A stretch of DNA of 52,937 bases from Streptomyces chilikensis (GTDB taxonomy: Bacteria > Actinomycetota > Actinomycetes > Streptomycetales > Streptomycetaceae): NCBI RefSeq assembly GCF_001642695.1, contig NZ_LWCC02000005.1, forward strand, positions 2,638,010-2,690,946, given 5' to 3'. The first letter of the stretch is position 1. Each line of letters starts with the position of its first letter. This document shows, piece after piece, positions 1 through 11,612 of this stretch. The notes beneath the pieces are model-generated. The model saw only the letters and a list, made by a program, of their open reading frames with translations. It was not told where the DNA came from and ran no database searches. The translations under genes were made by a program, and so were the position numbers.

Positions 1-50
1 CCCGTCGCCCCGCCCTGCCTCGGCTGCCCCGTCCCGGCTGCCCGCAGGAG

Positions 51-98
51 GCCGGGCGGCGGGCGGCACGGCCGGGCGGCGGGCGGCACGGCCGGGCA
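51..98. repeat. 20-bp GC-rich tandem repeat, about 2.4 copies
   Basis: Two identical copies of a 20-bp unit (gccgggcggcgggcggcacg) lie head to tail at 51-70 and 71-90, followed by an 8-base partial copy. The repeat sits in the roughly 195 bases downstream of the minus-strand exporter gene. I see no gene in that stretch. Function unknown; it is probably slippage-generated intergenic sequence. Confidence 0.85.
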
Positions 99-195
99 CC
101 GGCCGGCGCGCGTACAGGCCTTCACGGGGTGAGCCACCGGAGGGCACGGGGCGGTGCGTACGAGCGGGGCCGCGGGCGCGGCGGGGGCCGGAAGG

Positions 196-1878
196 TCAGA
201 AGCCCCGCGTCCGCTTCGCCGCCTTGCGGCGTTCCGCGGCCTCGCCCGGCAGGCGGAGGAAGAGCCGGGAGACCTCCGATCCCAGGTTCACCCCGATGGC
301 GATCGCGATGGCCAGCGCCGCCGCCTGGCTCAGCGAGGCCGCGCCCCGGTCGATGTTGTTCTGCGCGAACCCCAGCAGACCGAAGTACGTCGACGAACCG
401 GGCAGCAGCGGACCGATCGCCGCCGTCGTGTACGGCAGCGCGGAGGCGAACCGGTACCGGGAGAGCAACTGCCCGAAGAGGCCCACCAGCCCCGCCGCCA
501 CCGCCGTCGAGGCGACCGGTGAGAGTCCGCCCGCGTAGTGCAGCGCGCCGTACACCACCCAGGCGATGCCGCCGTTCAGCGTCACCAGCAGCACCGTCGA
601 CCGCTCCTGCTGCAGCAGCACCGCGAAGGTCAGCGACAGCAGCATGGAGGCGAAGATCTGCACCACCGGGCGTTCGGTGACCGCCAGCGACGCGTCCGGG
701 CTGAGCTGCGCGCCGAGCTGCACCCCGAAGTACAGGATGATCAGCACTCCGGTGACGATGCCGACGAAGAAGTACATGACCTCCAGCAGACGGGCGGAGG
801 CGGTGATGTAGAAGCCGGTCAGGCCGTCCTGGACGCCCGCCACCAGGGCCCGCCCCGGCAGCAGGGCGAAGAGGCCGCCGGTGATCACCGCGGAGGCCCG
901 CACGTCCGCGTGGGCGATGGTGAGCGCCACTCCTATCGCGGCCGGCGGCATCGCGGCGACCACGAACTGGTAGAACTCCGGCAGCCCGCGTGCCGCGCAG
1001 AGCCAGGCCAGCCGGTCGCCGAGCATCGCGCCGACCGCCGCCGCCAGGAACACCAGCGGGCCGCCGCCGACCAGTACGGACGCCGCGCCGGCCAGCAGGC
1101 CGGCGGAGACGGTGAGCACCCAGGTCGGGTACGGGTGCCGGTTGCGCCGGATCTCGCCGAGCCGGTGGTAGGCCTCCTCCAGCGAGACGGGGCTGTCCTC
1201 GTCCGCGTCGCTCAGGTCGTCGACGAGCGCGAAGACGGCGGCCAGCCGGGTGTAGTCGGTGCCGCGGCGGCGCACCGTGCGGGAAGCGGTGACCGGGGGC
1301 TCGACCAGCGAGGGCTGGTAGGAGATGGAGACCATGGTGAAGGTGACGTTGGGCTCCACGCGGTCCAGCCCGTAGGCCCGGCAGACCGCGAACATGGCGC
1401 CCTCGACGTCCTCCGAGCCCTCGCCGCCCGCCAGCAGCAGCTCGCCGATGCGCAGCGCCAGGTCGAGGACGCGCGGCACCGCGGAACGGGTCTCGTCCTC
1501 CTCCCGGTGCACGACCTCCGGCGCGGGACGGTCCGAGACCGGCATCCGCAGCATGGTGCGCATCCGGTCCTGCCAGGGCACGTCCCGGGTCAGCCGCACG
1601 GCGGGGATGCCGGCCGCCGGGGTGAAGGCGGCGGGCGGCAGCGGGTGCTGGCCGGTGGTGGAGGACGGCCGCCGGAACGCGGACCCCTCGGTCCGCTCCG
1701 ACGGCGGGGGCTCCGGCGGAACGAGACCCTCCGGGATCGCGAACTCCGAGGTCGTCGACGACTCGTTGTCCACCGGCGGCGGAGCCGCGACGACCCCTGG
1801 CGGAGGTGCGAAAGCGCTCCTCGCCTCGTCGCTGTGGGGTTTGCGGTCCTCCGCCTCGGTCACCCTTGCTCCCGGCAT
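196..1878 (-). CDS. threonine/serine exporter family protein (ThrE-like)
   Basis: Predicted 560-residue membrane protein. The first ~130 residues are proline- and charge-rich and look disordered. A cytoplasmic domain follows (about 140-235, containing LLLAGGEGSEDVEGAMFAVC) and then roughly ten hydrophobic segments to the C-terminus. This is the layout of full-length ThrE proteins, in which the DUF1212 and DUF3815-type halves are fused in one chain; ThrE of Corynebacterium exports L-threonine and L-serine. The start is the ATG at 1878. A TACCCT -10-like hexamer lies a few tens of bases upstream, and I see no good Shine-Dalgarno, so the start could be slightly off. It is the last gene of a minus-strand pair with the pyrophosphatase gene. 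The substrate here is inferred from family only. Confidence 0.85.
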   Translation of the reverse strand: MPGARVTEAEDRKPHSDEARSAFAPPPGVVAAPPPVDNESSTTSEFAIPEGLVPPEPPPSERTEGSAFRRPSSTTGQHPLPPAAFTPAAGIPAVRLTRDVPWQDRMRTMLRMPVSDRPAPEVVHREEDETRSAVPRVLDLALRIGELLLAGGEGSEDVEGAMFAVCRAYGLDRVEPNVTFTMVSISYQPSLVEPPVTASRTVRRRGTDYTRLAAVFALVDDLSDADEDSPVSLEEAYHRLGEIRRNRHPYPTWVLTVSAGLLAGAASVLVGGGPLVFLAAAVGAMLGDRLAWLCAARGLPEFYQFVVAAMPPAAIGVALTIAHADVRASAVITGGLFALLPGRALVAGVQDGLTGFYITASARLLEVMYFFVGIVTGVLIILYFGVQLGAQLSPDASLAVTERPVVQIFASMLLSLTFAVLLQQERSTVLLVTLNGGIAWVVYGALHYAGGLSPVASTAVAAGLVGLFGQLLSRYRFASALPYTTAAIGPLLPGSSTYFGLLGFAQNNIDRGAASLSQAAALAIAIAIGVNLGSEVSRLFLRLPGEAAERRKAAKRTRGF

Positions 1879-1967
1879 TTCATGATCGGTGTGCCGCGTA
1901 CCCAGGGTAGGCGGCCCCGAACGCGGCAGGGCCGCGCCACCCCTGGGGGTTGACGCGGCCCGTGGTC

Positions 1968-1983
1968 CGCCTGACGTCAGGCG
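1968..1983. other. 16-bp perfect palindrome in the ppa-exporter gap
   Basis: CGCCTGAC|GTCAGGCG is a perfect 16-base palindrome just downstream of the pyrophosphatase stop codon. Folded as RNA it gives a 6-bp stem with an ACGT loop and no T-tract. It may be a weak terminator for ppa or a dyad-symmetric protein site. The sequence alone does not decide. Confidence 0.4.
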
Positions 1984-1992
1984 TGACGGCGG

Positions 1993-2484
1993 TCAGTGAC
2001 CGCCCTGCTCCTTGAAGCGCGTGTAGGAGCGCTCGATCTCGGCCTCGGCCTCGGCGCGGCCGACCCAGTCGGCGCCCTCGACGGACTTGCCGGGCTCGAG
2101 GTCCTTGTAGACCTCGAAGAAGTGCTGGATCTCCAGGCGGTCGAACTCCGACACGTTCTGGATGTCGCGCAGGTGCTCCACGCGCGGGTCGGACGCGGGG
2201 ACGCACAGCAGCTTGTCGTCGCCGCCGGCCTCGTCGGTCATCCGGAACATGCCGATCGCGCGGCAGCGGATCAGACAGCCGGGGAAGGTCGGCTCCTCCA
2301 GGATGACGAGGGCGTCCAGCGGGTCGCCGTCCTCGCCGAGGGTGTTCTCGACGAAGCCGTAGTCGGCCGGGTACATCGTCGAGGTGAAGAGTCGCCGGTC
2401 CAGGCGAATACGACCGGTCTCGTGGTCCACCTCGTACTTGTTGCGCGAACCCTTCGGAATCTCGATCGTGACGTCGAACTCCAC
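1993..2484 (-). CDS. ppa: inorganic pyrophosphatase, family I
   Basis: Soluble enzyme that hydrolyses pyrophosphate to orthophosphate and so drives biosynthetic reactions forward; Mg-dependent family I type. The protein is 163 residues when started at the GTG at 2484, which follows GGAGGAG with a 6-nt spacer and begins [20 protein letters not shown]. The open frame extends to a GTG at 2508, but the strong ribosome site and the usual family length favour 2484. Signature acidic residues are visible in [11 protein letters not shown] and in the [11 protein letters not shown] segment. It is divergent from the dacB-type gene with about 85 bp between the two starts. Confidence 0.96.
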   Translation of the reverse strand: MEFDVTIEIPKGSRNKYEVDHETGRIRLDRRLFTSTMYPADYGFVENTLGEDGDPLDALVILEEPTFPGCLIRCRAIGMFRMTDEAGGDDKLLCVPASDPRVEHLRDIQNVSEFDRLEIQHFFEVYKDLEPGKSVEGADWVGRAEAEAEIERSYTRFKEQGGH

Positions 2485-2568
2485 CGGTGGCTCCTCCATG
2501 ATCAGCACATAGTTCTGGTGGTTAAGTGTCCCCTACGCAGGTGGGTGCTGGCGAAAGGGGTGGTCGTT

Positions 2569-4170
2569 GTGCCGGAGCCGGGGGAACAGCGGCGCGTGCG
2601 GCCGTCGTTCGCGCGGGGTGCCCGAACGGTGGCGCGCTGGTCCGACCCGGTCGGGCGGTACACGGTCTGTGCCGCCGTCTCCGGGGTCCTGCTGGCCGCC
2701 GGGGTGGTGACGGCCGCCGGTCCCTGGGACTCCAGCGGTCAGCGTACGGCCGAGCGGGCCCACGCGGTGGCACTGGGGGGTGAACACCTCCCGCCGGGTT
2801 CCGCCGGCGCCGGGAACAGCGGCCCGGCCGGCACCGGAAGCGACACCGGGCGCGAGCCCGGTACGGCGCCCGCCGCCGTGGCGGTGCTCGCCGGTCTGGG
2901 CACGGCGTCGGACGGCACCGGGGCGGACCGTGCGGGCTCGGCGGCCGGCGCGCCGACCAGGGCCGGTCTGGAGCGCGTCCTCGGCCCCTTGCTGGACGAT
3001 CCGGCTCTGGGCTCCCGGCGGTCCGTCGCGGTGGTGGACGTGGCCACCGGGCGGACCCTCTTCGAGCGGGGCGCGGGCACCGCGCTTCTCCCGGCCTCCA
3101 CCACGAAGATCGCGACCGGAGTGGCCGCGCTCTCCGCCATGGGCCCCGACCACCGGTTCACCACGCGGACCGTGCTCCAGCCCGACGGCGAGGACGAGGG
3201 CAGGGGCAAGGCCGGGGCCGGGGACAAGGCGGTCGAGGAACTGGTCCTGGTCGGCGGGGGTGACCCCACGCTGACGGCCCGTGAGAAGCCGGGCCGGTGG
3301 GCGAGCATGCGCGAGCTGGCCTCCCTGACCGCCGCCGCGCTGAAGCGGCAGGGCGTGGAGGAAGTGGCCCTCCGGTACGACACCTCCCTCTTCAAGGGTC
3401 CCGAGGTTCACCCGATCGGGATCAACCGGAACATCTCTCCGGTCACCGCGCTCATGGTCGACGAAGGCCGTGCCGACGACTCGGACCACGGCCCCGCCCC
3501 GCGCGTGGCCGACCCGGCGGCGCACGCCGCGGGCGTCTTCGCCGGCCTGCTGGAGAAGAAGGGGATCCGGGTCGGCGCGCCCGCCCCGGGGAGGGCCGCG
3601 AAGAAGGCGGACCCGGTGGCCCAGGTGCGTTCCGCCCCGCTGGCCGCGCAGGTCGAGCGGATGATGACCAACAGCGACAACGACATCGCGGAGGCGCTGG
3701 CCCGTCAGACCGCCGCGGCGGACGGGCGGGAGGCGAGCTTCGCCGGCGGCGGGACCGCGATCCGCGCCGAGCTGAAGCGGCTCGGAGTGCCCCTGGAGGG
3801 CGTCCGGTTCGCCGACGGCAGCGGTCTGGGGCGCGGTGACCGGCTCAGCGCCCGCGCGCTCACCCGGCTGCTGACGGCGGCCGCCGACCCCCGCCGCCCG
3901 GAGCTGCGCCCCGTGCTCACCGGCATGCCGGTCGCCGGGTTCAGCGGAACGCTGAGCGCCCGGGCGGCGGACGGGCGGGCGGCCGGGACGGTGCGGGCCA
4001 AGACCGGCACCCTGACCGGCGTGAACACCCTGGCCGGAACGGCGGTCGACGCCCAGGGACGGCTGCTCGCCTTCGCCTTCCTGGCCGAGGGCACCCCGGC
4101 GAAGTACCCGGCCGAGGACGCCCTCGACCGCCTGGCCGCCACCGTGGCCGCCTGCGGCTGCCGCGGCTGA
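2569..4170 (+). CDS. dacB: D-alanyl-D-alanine carboxypeptidase/endopeptidase, PBP4 (S13) family
   Basis: Penicillin-binding protein of low molecular weight that trims or cleaves peptidoglycan cross-links outside the membrane. The chosen GTG start at 2569 follows AAAGGGG with a spacing of about 8 nt and gives 533 residues; a GTG at 2560 is the alternative. An N-terminal basic stretch is followed by one hydrophobic segment (about 30-52), a membrane anchor or signal. The three active-site motifs of the serine acyltransferase fold are present in order: S177-T-T-K180, S369-D-N and K478-T-G. A long Gly/Ala-rich linker precedes the catalytic domain. The frame is open further upstream, but that part is antisense to ppa and is not convincing. 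Confidence 0.93.
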   Translation: MPEPGEQRRVRPSFARGARTVARWSDPVGRYTVCAAVSGVLLAAGVVTAAGPWDSSGQRTAERAHAVALGGEHLPPGSAGAGNSGPAGTGSDTGREPGTAPAAVAVLAGLGTASDGTGADRAGSAAGAPTRAGLERVLGPLLDDPALGSRRSVAVVDVATGRTLFERGAGTALLPASTTKIATGVAALSAMGPDHRFTTRTVLQPDGEDEGRGKAGAGDKAVEELVLVGGGDPTLTAREKPGRWASMRELASLTAAALKRQGVEEVALRYDTSLFKGPEVHPIGINRNISPVTALMVDEGRADDSDHGPAPRVADPAAHAAGVFAGLLEKKGIRVGAPAPGRAAKKADPVAQVRSAPLAAQVERMMTNSDNDIAEALARQTAAADGREASFAGGGTAIRAELKRLGVPLEGVRFADGSGLGRGDRLSARALTRLLTAAADPRRPELRPVLTGMPVAGFSGTLSARAADGRAAGTVRAKTGTLTGVNTLAGTAVDAQGRLLAFAFLAEGTPAKYPAEDALDRLAATVAACGCRG

Positions 4171-4255
4171 CGGCGCCGCGGGACGGCGGCGGGGACGGCG
4201 GCTGGGACGGTCCGGAACCGGCCGCCGGGACCGTACGTCCGGGCGTGCCCTCCCG

Positions 4256-4261
4256 TACCGT
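4256..4261 (+). promoter_or_regulatory. -10 box (TACCGT) of a predicted leaderless transcript
   Basis: TACCGT is followed by 7 nt and then the ATG of the zinc metalloprotease gene, with no Shine-Dalgarno in between. This spacing puts the transcription start at or next to the A of ATG. No convincing -35 is seen. Confidence 0.5.
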
Positions 4262-4268
4262 TGACGGC

Positions 4269-5393
4269 ATGACGAGCTTCCGTGGTGCGGAGATGGTCGA
4301 CTGGGATCTCGCGGTGGCGACCGCCGCCCGGCTTGCGCGGCCGGGCCCGGAGGTCGGCCGCGACGAGGCGCGGGCCGTGGTGGCCGAGTTGCGACGGCAC
4401 GCGAAGGCCTCGGAGGAGCACGTCCGGGCCTTCACCCGGATGGGCGGGGACGTGGTGCACGACACCCCCGTGCTCGTCGTCGACCGGCCCGGCTGGGCCA
4501 AGGCCAACGTGGCGGGCTTCCGGGAGATCCTCCGTCCCCTGCTCGGCAAGATGCAGGAGCGCCGGGCAGGCAGGCCCGGCAACGCCGTGATGGGCGCGCT
4601 GGGCGGCAAGGTCACCGGCGTGGAACTGGGCGTGCTGCTCTCCTTCCTGGCCTCCCGGGTGCTTGGCCAGTACGAGACCTTCGCGCCCGCCGACGGTGAG
4701 CTGCCCGGCGGGGCGGACGGCGGCCGGCTCCTGCTGGTCGCGCCCAACATCGTCCAGGTGGAGCGTGAACTGGAGGTCGACCCGTCGGACTTCAGGCTCT
4801 GGGTCTGCCTGCACGAGGAGACCCACCGCACCCAGTTCTCCGCCGTGCCCTGGCTGCGGGACCACCTGCGGGGGGAGATCCAGACCTTCCTCGCCGAGAC
4901 CGACGTCGATCCGGGGCAGATGCTCGAGCGGATCCGCGACGCCGCGCAGTCCCTGGTGGGCGGCCGCGACGACGACCGGGACGCGGCCGAGGAGAGGTCG
5001 CTGGTCGACCTGGTCCAGACGCCCGCACAGCGGGAGGTCCTCGGCCGGATCACGGCCGTGATGTCGCTCCTGGAGGGGCACGCCGACTACGTGATGGACG
5101 GTGTCGGGCCCGAGGTGGTCGGCTCGGTGGCGGAGATCCGGGAGAAGTTCCAGCAGCGCCGCGCCAAGGGGGCGTCGCGGATGGACCTGGTGCTCCGGAA
5201 GCTGCTCGGCCTGGACGCCAAGCTGCGCCAGTACCGGGACGGCGAGCGGTTCGTGCGGGCGGTGGTCGAGCAGGTGGGCATGGACGGGTTCAACCGTGCC
5301 TGGACCTCGCCCAACACCCTGCCGACCCCGGCGGAGATCCACGCGCCGTCGGACTGGGTGGCCCGGGTCCACGGCGCCGGCGGCGGGGACTGA
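4269..5393 (+). CDS. zinc-dependent metalloprotease (DUF2342 / F420-biosynthesis-associated family)
   Basis: Predicted 374-residue soluble protein. The zinc-binding HEXXH motif is H182-E-E-T-H186 in the segment [12 protein letters not shown], and there is a further acidic/histidine stretch ([14 protein letters not shown]) that fits the rest of the metal site. The family is widespread in actinobacteria, often noted as 'coenzyme F420 biosynthesis associated', but to my knowledge its substrate is unknown. The ATG at 4269 is preferred over an in-frame ATG at 4245 because of the -10 box immediately upstream. It lies between dacB and tilS in the same direction, and about 210 bp separate it from tilS. 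Confidence 0.85.
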   Translation: MTSFRGAEMVDWDLAVATAARLARPGPEVGRDEARAVVAELRRHAKASEEHVRAFTRMGGDVVHDTPVLVVDRPGWAKANVAGFREILRPLLGKMQERRAGRPGNAVMGALGGKVTGVELGVLLSFLASRVLGQYETFAPADGELPGGADGGRLLLVAPNIVQVERELEVDPSDFRLWVCLHEETHRTQFSAVPWLRDHLRGEIQTFLAETDVDPGQMLERIRDAAQSLVGGRDDDRDAAEERSLVDLVQTPAQREVLGRITAVMSLLEGHADYVMDGVGPEVVGSVAEIREKFQQRRAKGASRMDLVLRKLLGLDAKLRQYRDGERFVRAVVEQVGMDGFNRAWTSPNTLPTPAEIHAPSDWVARVHGAGGGD

Positions 5394-5601
5394 CGGAAGC
5401 ACGGCCCGTGACCGAATACGGAACGCGGGCATCCGGTTGGCGGCAGGGCAACGCCCGATCAATCACCCTTCCGAGGGACCGTGTTCCCCAGGCGGGCGTG
5501 CGATGCTCGGATACCGACCTGTTTCTGTCACCATCAACGCACTCTGTGTGACCGTCCTGCGGGTCGGCTTCCCCGAACAACTTCATGAAGGGAACCGGAC
5601 A

Positions 5602-6687
5602 ATGGGTCCCCATCCAGCGGTCGCGGCGATACGCCTGGCGGTCCGCCGCGTCCTCAACGACATCCTCGCCGAGCACGGCTCGACGCTCGCCCCTGCCCGT
5701 GCCGCCTCCGCCGGCGCGCGCGACGCCGTCCGCGCCCAGGTCGCGGTGGCGGCGCCCGCAGCCCCCGCGGACCCCGGCCCCCTGGTGCTGGTCGCCTGCT
5801 CGGGCGGCGCCGACTCCATGGCGCTCGCCTCCGCCCTCGCCTTCGAGGCGCCCAAGCTCGGTCTCCGGGCGGGCGGCCTGACCGTCGACCACGGCCTGCA
5901 GTCCGGTTCGGACGCCCGCGCCGCCGAGGTGGTGCAGCGACTGGGCGAGCTCGGCCTCGACCCCTGCGAGTCGCTCGCCGTCACCGTCGGCCGTGAGGGC
6001 GGTCCCGAGGCCGCCGCCCGGGACGCCAGGTACGCCGCCCTGGACGAGGCCGCCGACCGGCTCGGGGCCGCCGCCGTCCTCCTCGGCCACACCCGTGACG
6101 ACCAGGCCGAGACGGTGCTGCTCGGCCTCGCCCGCGGCTCCGGCATCCGCTCGCTGTCCGGCATGGCCGCGATCTCCGGGACCGGCGGCCGCTACCGGCG
6201 CCCCTTCCTCGCCCTGGACCGGCAGACGGCCCGCACGGCCTGCATGGCCCAGTCCCTCCCCGTCTGGGACGACCCGCACAACACCGACCCCTCCTACACC
6301 CGTTCCCGGCTGCGCCACGAGGGCCTGCCCGCCCTGGAGAAGGCGCTGGGCAAGGGTGTCGTCGAGGCGCTCGCCCGGACGGCCCAGCTCTCCCGGGACG
6401 ACGCCGACGCGCTGGACGCCTGGGCCGGCCAGGCCGAGTCCGCCGTCCGGGACGACCGCGGCTTCCTGGAATGCGCCAAGCTGGAAACCCTGCCGCCGGC
6501 CGTGCGCCGCCGCGTCCTGCGCCGGGCGGCCATCGACGCGGGCGCCCCGGCTGGCTCCCTCTTCGCCCGTCACATCGAGGAGATCGACCGGCTGATCACC
6601 GGTTGGAGGGGCCAGGGAGCCATCAACCTGCCCGGTCGCGTCGTCGCCCGACGGCAGGGTGGCAGACTGGTGATCCGGCAAGGCTGA
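5602..6687 (+). CDS. tilS: tRNA(Ile)-lysidine synthetase
   Basis: ATP-dependent enzyme that converts C34 of the CAU-anticodon isoleucine tRNA to lysidine, so that the tRNA reads AUA and not AUG. The protein has 361 residues. The PP-loop ATPase motif SGGADS is at residues 67-72 ([14 protein letters not shown]), followed by VDHGLQ and the [10 protein letters not shown] segment typical of TilS. The start ATG at 5602 is preceded by GAAGGGA at about 8-nt spacing. The longer open frame running back to 5101 overlaps the protease gene and is rejected. An N-terminal extension of about 60 residues precedes the PP-loop. It stands directly upstream of hpt, a conserved bacterial pairing. Confidence 0.95.
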   Translation: MGPHPAVAAIRLAVRRVLNDILAEHGSTLAPARAASAGARDAVRAQVAVAAPAAPADPGPLVLVACSGGADSMALASALAFEAPKLGLRAGGLTVDHGLQSGSDARAAEVVQRLGELGLDPCESLAVTVGREGGPEAAARDARYAALDEAADRLGAAAVLLGHTRDDQAETVLLGLARGSGIRSLSGMAAISGTGGRYRRPFLALDRQTARTACMAQSLPVWDDPHNTDPSYTRSRLRHEGLPALEKALGKGVVEALARTAQLSRDDADALDAWAGQAESAVRDDRGFLECAKLETLPPAVRRRVLRRAAIDAGAPAGSLFARHIEEIDRLITGWRGQGAINLPGRVVARRQGGRLVIRQG

Positions 6688-6797
6688 CCACCGGACCCCG
6701 CCCGGCCTCCCTCGGGAAGCGGACCGGGGCCGTTCGGCCTGTGCGCGAGCCGCACCGCGCGGCTCGCGCGGCCATTCCAGCGGGACGACCGAAAGTG

Positions 6798-7358
6798 ATG
6801 CGGGTGGACGCGAAAGACATGGGCGCCGATCTCCAGCAGGTGCTCATCACCAAGGAAGAGATCGACGCCAAGCTGGCCGAGCTGGCCGCGAAGATCGACG
6901 AGGAGTACGCGGGCAAGGACCTGCTGATCGTCGGTGTCCTCAAGGGCGCCGTGATGGTCATGGCGGACCTCGCCCGGGCGTTGTCCACCCCCGTCACCAT
7001 GGACTGGATGGCGGTGTCCTCCTACGGCGCCGGCACCAAGTCCTCGGGCGTCGTGCGGATCCTCAAGGACCTCGACACGGACATCAAGGGCCGCCACGTC
7101 CTGATCGTCGAGGACATCATCGACTCCGGCCTCACCCTCTCCTGGCTGATCTCCAACCTGGGCGGCCGTGAGCCCGCCTCCCTGAAGGTGTGCACGCTGC
7201 TGCGCAAGCCGGAGGCCGCCAAGGTGGCCATCGACGTCGAGTGGGTCGGCTTCGACATCCCCAACGAGTTCGTCGTCGGCTACGGCCTGGACTACGCGGA
7301 GAAGTACCGCAACCTGCCGTTCGTCGGCACGCTCGCACCCCACGTCTACGGCGGCTGA
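6798..7358 (+). CDS. hpt: hypoxanthine phosphoribosyltransferase
   Basis: Purine salvage enzyme that joins hypoxanthine (or guanine) to PRPP to form IMP (or GMP). The protein has 186 residues from the ATG at 6798; an adjacent GTG at 6795 is also possible. The PRPP-binding loop is visible as [13 protein letters not shown], and the flexible loop region as [11 protein letters not shown]. The C-terminal [18 protein letters not shown] segment is typical of the family. It is 110 bp downstream of tilS and upstream of ftsH, the conserved tilS-hpt-ftsH order. Confidence 0.96.
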   Translation: MRVDAKDMGADLQQVLITKEEIDAKLAELAAKIDEEYAGKDLLIVGVLKGAVMVMADLARALSTPVTMDWMAVSSYGAGTKSSGVVRILKDLDTDIKGRHVLIVEDIIDSGLTLSWLISNLGGREPASLKVCTLLRKPEAAKVAIDVEWVGFDIPNEFVVGYGLDYAEKYRNLPFVGTLAPHVYGG

Positions 7359-7588
7359 CCCGCTGCGGGCGGCGCCCGCCGGAGCCGCGGCGGCCACCCG
7401 GAGCAACCGGCCGGGCACGGCCGCGGCGGCCGGGAACCACGGGCGCCCGCGAGCCGTTGGAGTATCCGTAGAAGGACCGTCGGACGTCCCATGCCGCTTC
7501 GGTGGACGATGCTGGGGTACCGTCCGAAGAACAGCCTTTATCAAATCTCACGATGGCAGGAGGGACGGGGCGGCATCGCTCCGTATGG

Positions 7589-9637
<2,049 letters not shown>

Positions 9638-9662
9638 GTCACGTCGCCGGACCACCCGGAAT

Positions 9663-9708
9663 GAAGGGCGCGCCCCCCAAGGTTCTAGCCTTGGGGGGCG
9701 CGCCCTTC
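9663..9708 (+). terminator. perfect 20-bp hairpin between ftsH and folE
   Basis: The arms at 9663-9682 and 9689-9708 are perfectly complementary over 20 bp, with a TTCTAG loop and no T-tract. The hairpin lies 25 nt after the ftsH stop and about 48 nt before the folE start, so it probably ends or attenuates ftsH transcription and sets folE apart. An ATG at 9661 opens a frame through the hairpin into folE, but I regard that as fortuitous. Confidence 0.8.
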
Positions 9709-9756
9709 GCACAGTGCGCCATCTGCACAGTCAGGCTGAGGAACGAGGCACTTCAC

Positions 9757-10362
9757 ATGACCGACCCCGTGACGCTGGACGGCGGGAGCGTCATCGGCTC
9801 CTTCGACGAGAAGCGGGCCGAGAACGCCGTCCGGGAACTGCTCATCGCGGTCGGCGAGGACCCCGACCGCGAGGGCCTGAGGGAGACCCCGGCACGGGTC
9901 GCGCGGGCGTACAAGGAGATCTTCGCCGGTCTCCGGCAGCAGCCGGAGGACGTGCTGACCACGACGTTCGACCTGGGCCACGACGAGATGGTGCTGGTCA
10001 GGGACATCGAGGTCTACTCGACCTGCGAGCACCACCTGGTGCCGTTCCGCGGAGTGGCGCACGTGGGGTACATCCCGTCCACCACCGGCAAGATCACCGG
10101 GCTGTCCAAGCTGGCGCGGCTGGTCGACGTCTACGCGCGGCGTCCCCAGGTGCAGGAGCGGATGACGACGCAGATCGCGGACTCCCTGATGGAGATCCTG
10201 GAGCCGCGCGGAGTGATCGTGGTCGTGGAGTGCGAGCACATGTGCATGTCCATGCGGGGGATCCGGAAGCCGGGCGCGAAGACGATAACCTCCGCGGTTC
10301 GCGGGCAGCTGCGCGATGCCGCGACGCGGGCGGAGGCGATGAGCCTCATCATGGCCCGCTGA
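9757..10362 (+). CDS. folE: GTP cyclohydrolase I
   Basis: First step of folate (pterin) synthesis: GTP to 7,8-dihydroneopterin triphosphate plus formate. The protein has 201 residues. The zinc and active-site signature CEHHLVPF is present, together with the second Cys region [10 protein letters not shown] and the [17 protein letters not shown]-type core. The start ATG at 9757 ([10 protein letters not shown]) follows GAACGAGG at a reasonable distance. The frame is open back to 9661 through the terminator hairpin, which is not accepted. FolE supplies the folB/folK/folP gene products encoded convergently just downstream. Confidence 0.96.
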   Translation: MTDPVTLDGGSVIGSFDEKRAENAVRELLIAVGEDPDREGLRETPARVARAYKEIFAGLRQQPEDVLTTTFDLGHDEMVLVRDIEVYSTCEHHLVPFRGVAHVGYIPSTTGKITGLSKLARLVDVYARRPQVQERMTTQIADSLMEILEPRGVIVVVECEHMCMSMRGIRKPGAKTITSAVRGQLRDAATRAEAMSLIMAR

Positions 10363-10402
10363 CCGACCCCGGCCGACCGGCCGACCGGCCGGCCCGCCGG
10401 CT

Positions 10403-10464
10403 GGATCCCCGGCACGTGAGAACCCCCGACCATCAGGTCGGGGGTTCTCACGTGCCGGGGATCC
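10403..10464. terminator. perfect 29-bp bidirectional hairpin between folE and the DUF3180 gene
   Basis: The left arm 10403-10431 and right arm 10436-10464 are perfectly complementary over 29 bp, with only a 4-nt ATCA loop. It sits exactly between two convergent genes, about 40 nt after the folE stop and about 58 nt after the stop of the minus-strand gene. It is symmetric and can act on both transcripts. Confidence 0.9.
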
Positions 10465-10521
10465 CGCGCAGGCGGACGACCTCACCACGCGGCGCGGGCC
10501 GGAAGCCCGCGCCGCGTGGTG

Positions 10522-10986
10522 TCACGCCTCGTCCTCGTCCTCCGGGAGCCGGCACACGCGCTGCAGGTAGAGGCCCGCGGCGACCACCACGACGCCCGCG
10601 AGCGCCGCGAACCCCGCCGTGAGGGCCTGACTCCGGCGGGCCGGGAACTCCAGGTACTCCAGGAGGAAGACCCCCACCCCCGCGTAGAAGCCGGCGACCG
10701 GCGCCGCCACCAGGGCCGCGGCCTGGGCGAGCACCACCGCACGGGTGGCCAGCAGCGGGTCGACGCCCTTGGCCCCCGGCCGCCGCTCCCGCTGGGCCTT
10801 GAGCCGTGCCCGCAGGGACAGCGCCCCGGCCAGCAGTCCGACGGCGATCAGCGCCAGGACGAACGGGGCCGCGGCCGGGACGCCCGGCAGCGACCCGAAC
10901 GCCTGCCACAGCCGGGCTCCCGCCCAGGCGAGCAGTCCGACGGCGACGAACGCCAGGGCCAGGGTCCTGATCCGCAGCTCTCTCAC
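10522..10986 (-). CDS. DUF3180 family membrane protein
   Basis: Predicted 154-residue integral membrane protein with four hydrophobic segments (about 7-25, 36-55, 80-103 and 116-140) and an acidic C-terminus (PEDEDEA). The GTG start at 10986 gives VRELRIRTLALAFVAVG, and the gene begins 14 bp after folK ends. In mycobacteria the homologous gene (Rv3605c, by memory) has the same place after folK, so the association with folate genes is conserved. No enzymatic function is known to me. Co-transcription with folK and folB is likely from the short gap. Confidence 0.82.
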   Translation of the reverse strand: MRELRIRTLALAFVAVGLLAWAGARLWQAFGSLPGVPAAAPFVLALIAVGLLAGALSLRARLKAQRERRPGAKGVDPLLATRAVVLAQAAALVAAPVAGFYAGVGVFLLEYLEFPARRSQALTAGFAALAGVVVVAAGLYLQRVCRLPEDEDEA

Positions 10987-11000
10987 GGTGCCTCTCAACG

Positions 11001-11612
11001 TTATTCGGGCAGCCGGAGTTCCAGGTCCTCGCGGCGCACCACGCCCTCGCGGGTGACCGAGGCCAGCAGGTCGGCGACCCGTCCCCGGCCGGTGATCTCG
11101 GCGGACTCGTCCACGTCCAGCCACGGCGCCAGCACGAAGGCGCGCTCGTGGGCGCGCGGGTGCGGCAGGGTGAGCACCGGGTCGTCGGAGACCCGGCCCT
11201 CGTAGGCCACGATGTCCACGTCCAGCGTCCGGGCCGCCCACCGCTCGTCGCGCGTGCGGTGGAACGCCTCCTCGACGGCCTGGGCCCGGTCCAGCAGGGA
11301 GGAGGGCGGCAGGGTCGTCCTCAGGATCACGACCGCGTTCATGTAGTTCGGCTGGGAGCCCGGCTCGACGCCCCAGGGCGCCGTCTCGTAGACGGGCGAC
11401 ACGGCCTTGATCCGGATGCCCGGGGTGTCCTCCAGGGCGTCCACCGCGCCCTGGAGGTTCTCCATGCGGTTGCCGAGGTTCGAGCCGATGGACAGCACGG
11501 CCTGCCGGGGGTTGGAGAGCGTGGAGTCCGCGGCGTCCACCGCCTCGACGACGGACGCCGGCACCGGCTGGACCGTGGGGTCGGGGGACCCGGGGAAACG
11601 CGAGGGGGTCAT
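11001..11612 (-). CDS. folK: 2-amino-4-hydroxy-6-hydroxymethyldihydropteridine diphosphokinase
   Basis: Transfers pyrophosphate from ATP to 6-hydroxymethyl-7,8-dihydropterin, the step before dihydropteroate synthase. The protein has 203 residues. HPPK motifs are visible: LSIGSNLGNR, SPVYETAPWG, and the signature RWAARTLDVDIV followed by LPHPRAHERAFVL. It carries an N-terminal extension of about 40 residues compared with E. coli HPPK. The ATG at 11612 overlaps the folB stop by 4 bp (ATGA), which indicates translational coupling. Confidence 0.95.
   Translation of the reverse strand: MTPSRFPGSPDPTVQPVPASVVEAVDAADSTLSNPRQAVLSIGSNLGNRMENLQGAVDALEDTPGIRIKAVSPVYETAPWGVEPGSQPNYMNAVVILRTTLPPSSLLDRAQAVEEAFHRTRDERWAARTLDVDIVAYEGRVSDDPVLTLPHPRAHERAFVLAPWLDVDESAEITGRGRVADLLASVTREGVVRREDLELRLPE

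Noticed and set aside
5101-5601. Upstream extension of TilS
   Set aside because: The in-frame sequence overlaps the metalloprotease gene and is Arg/Ser/Trp-rich shadow translation; the ATG at 5602 has a ribosome site and fits the family length.
9661-9756. Upstream ATG that would extend FolE by 32 residues
   Set aside because: The extension is encoded by the 20-bp terminator hairpin; the ATG at 9757 gives the normal FolE length.
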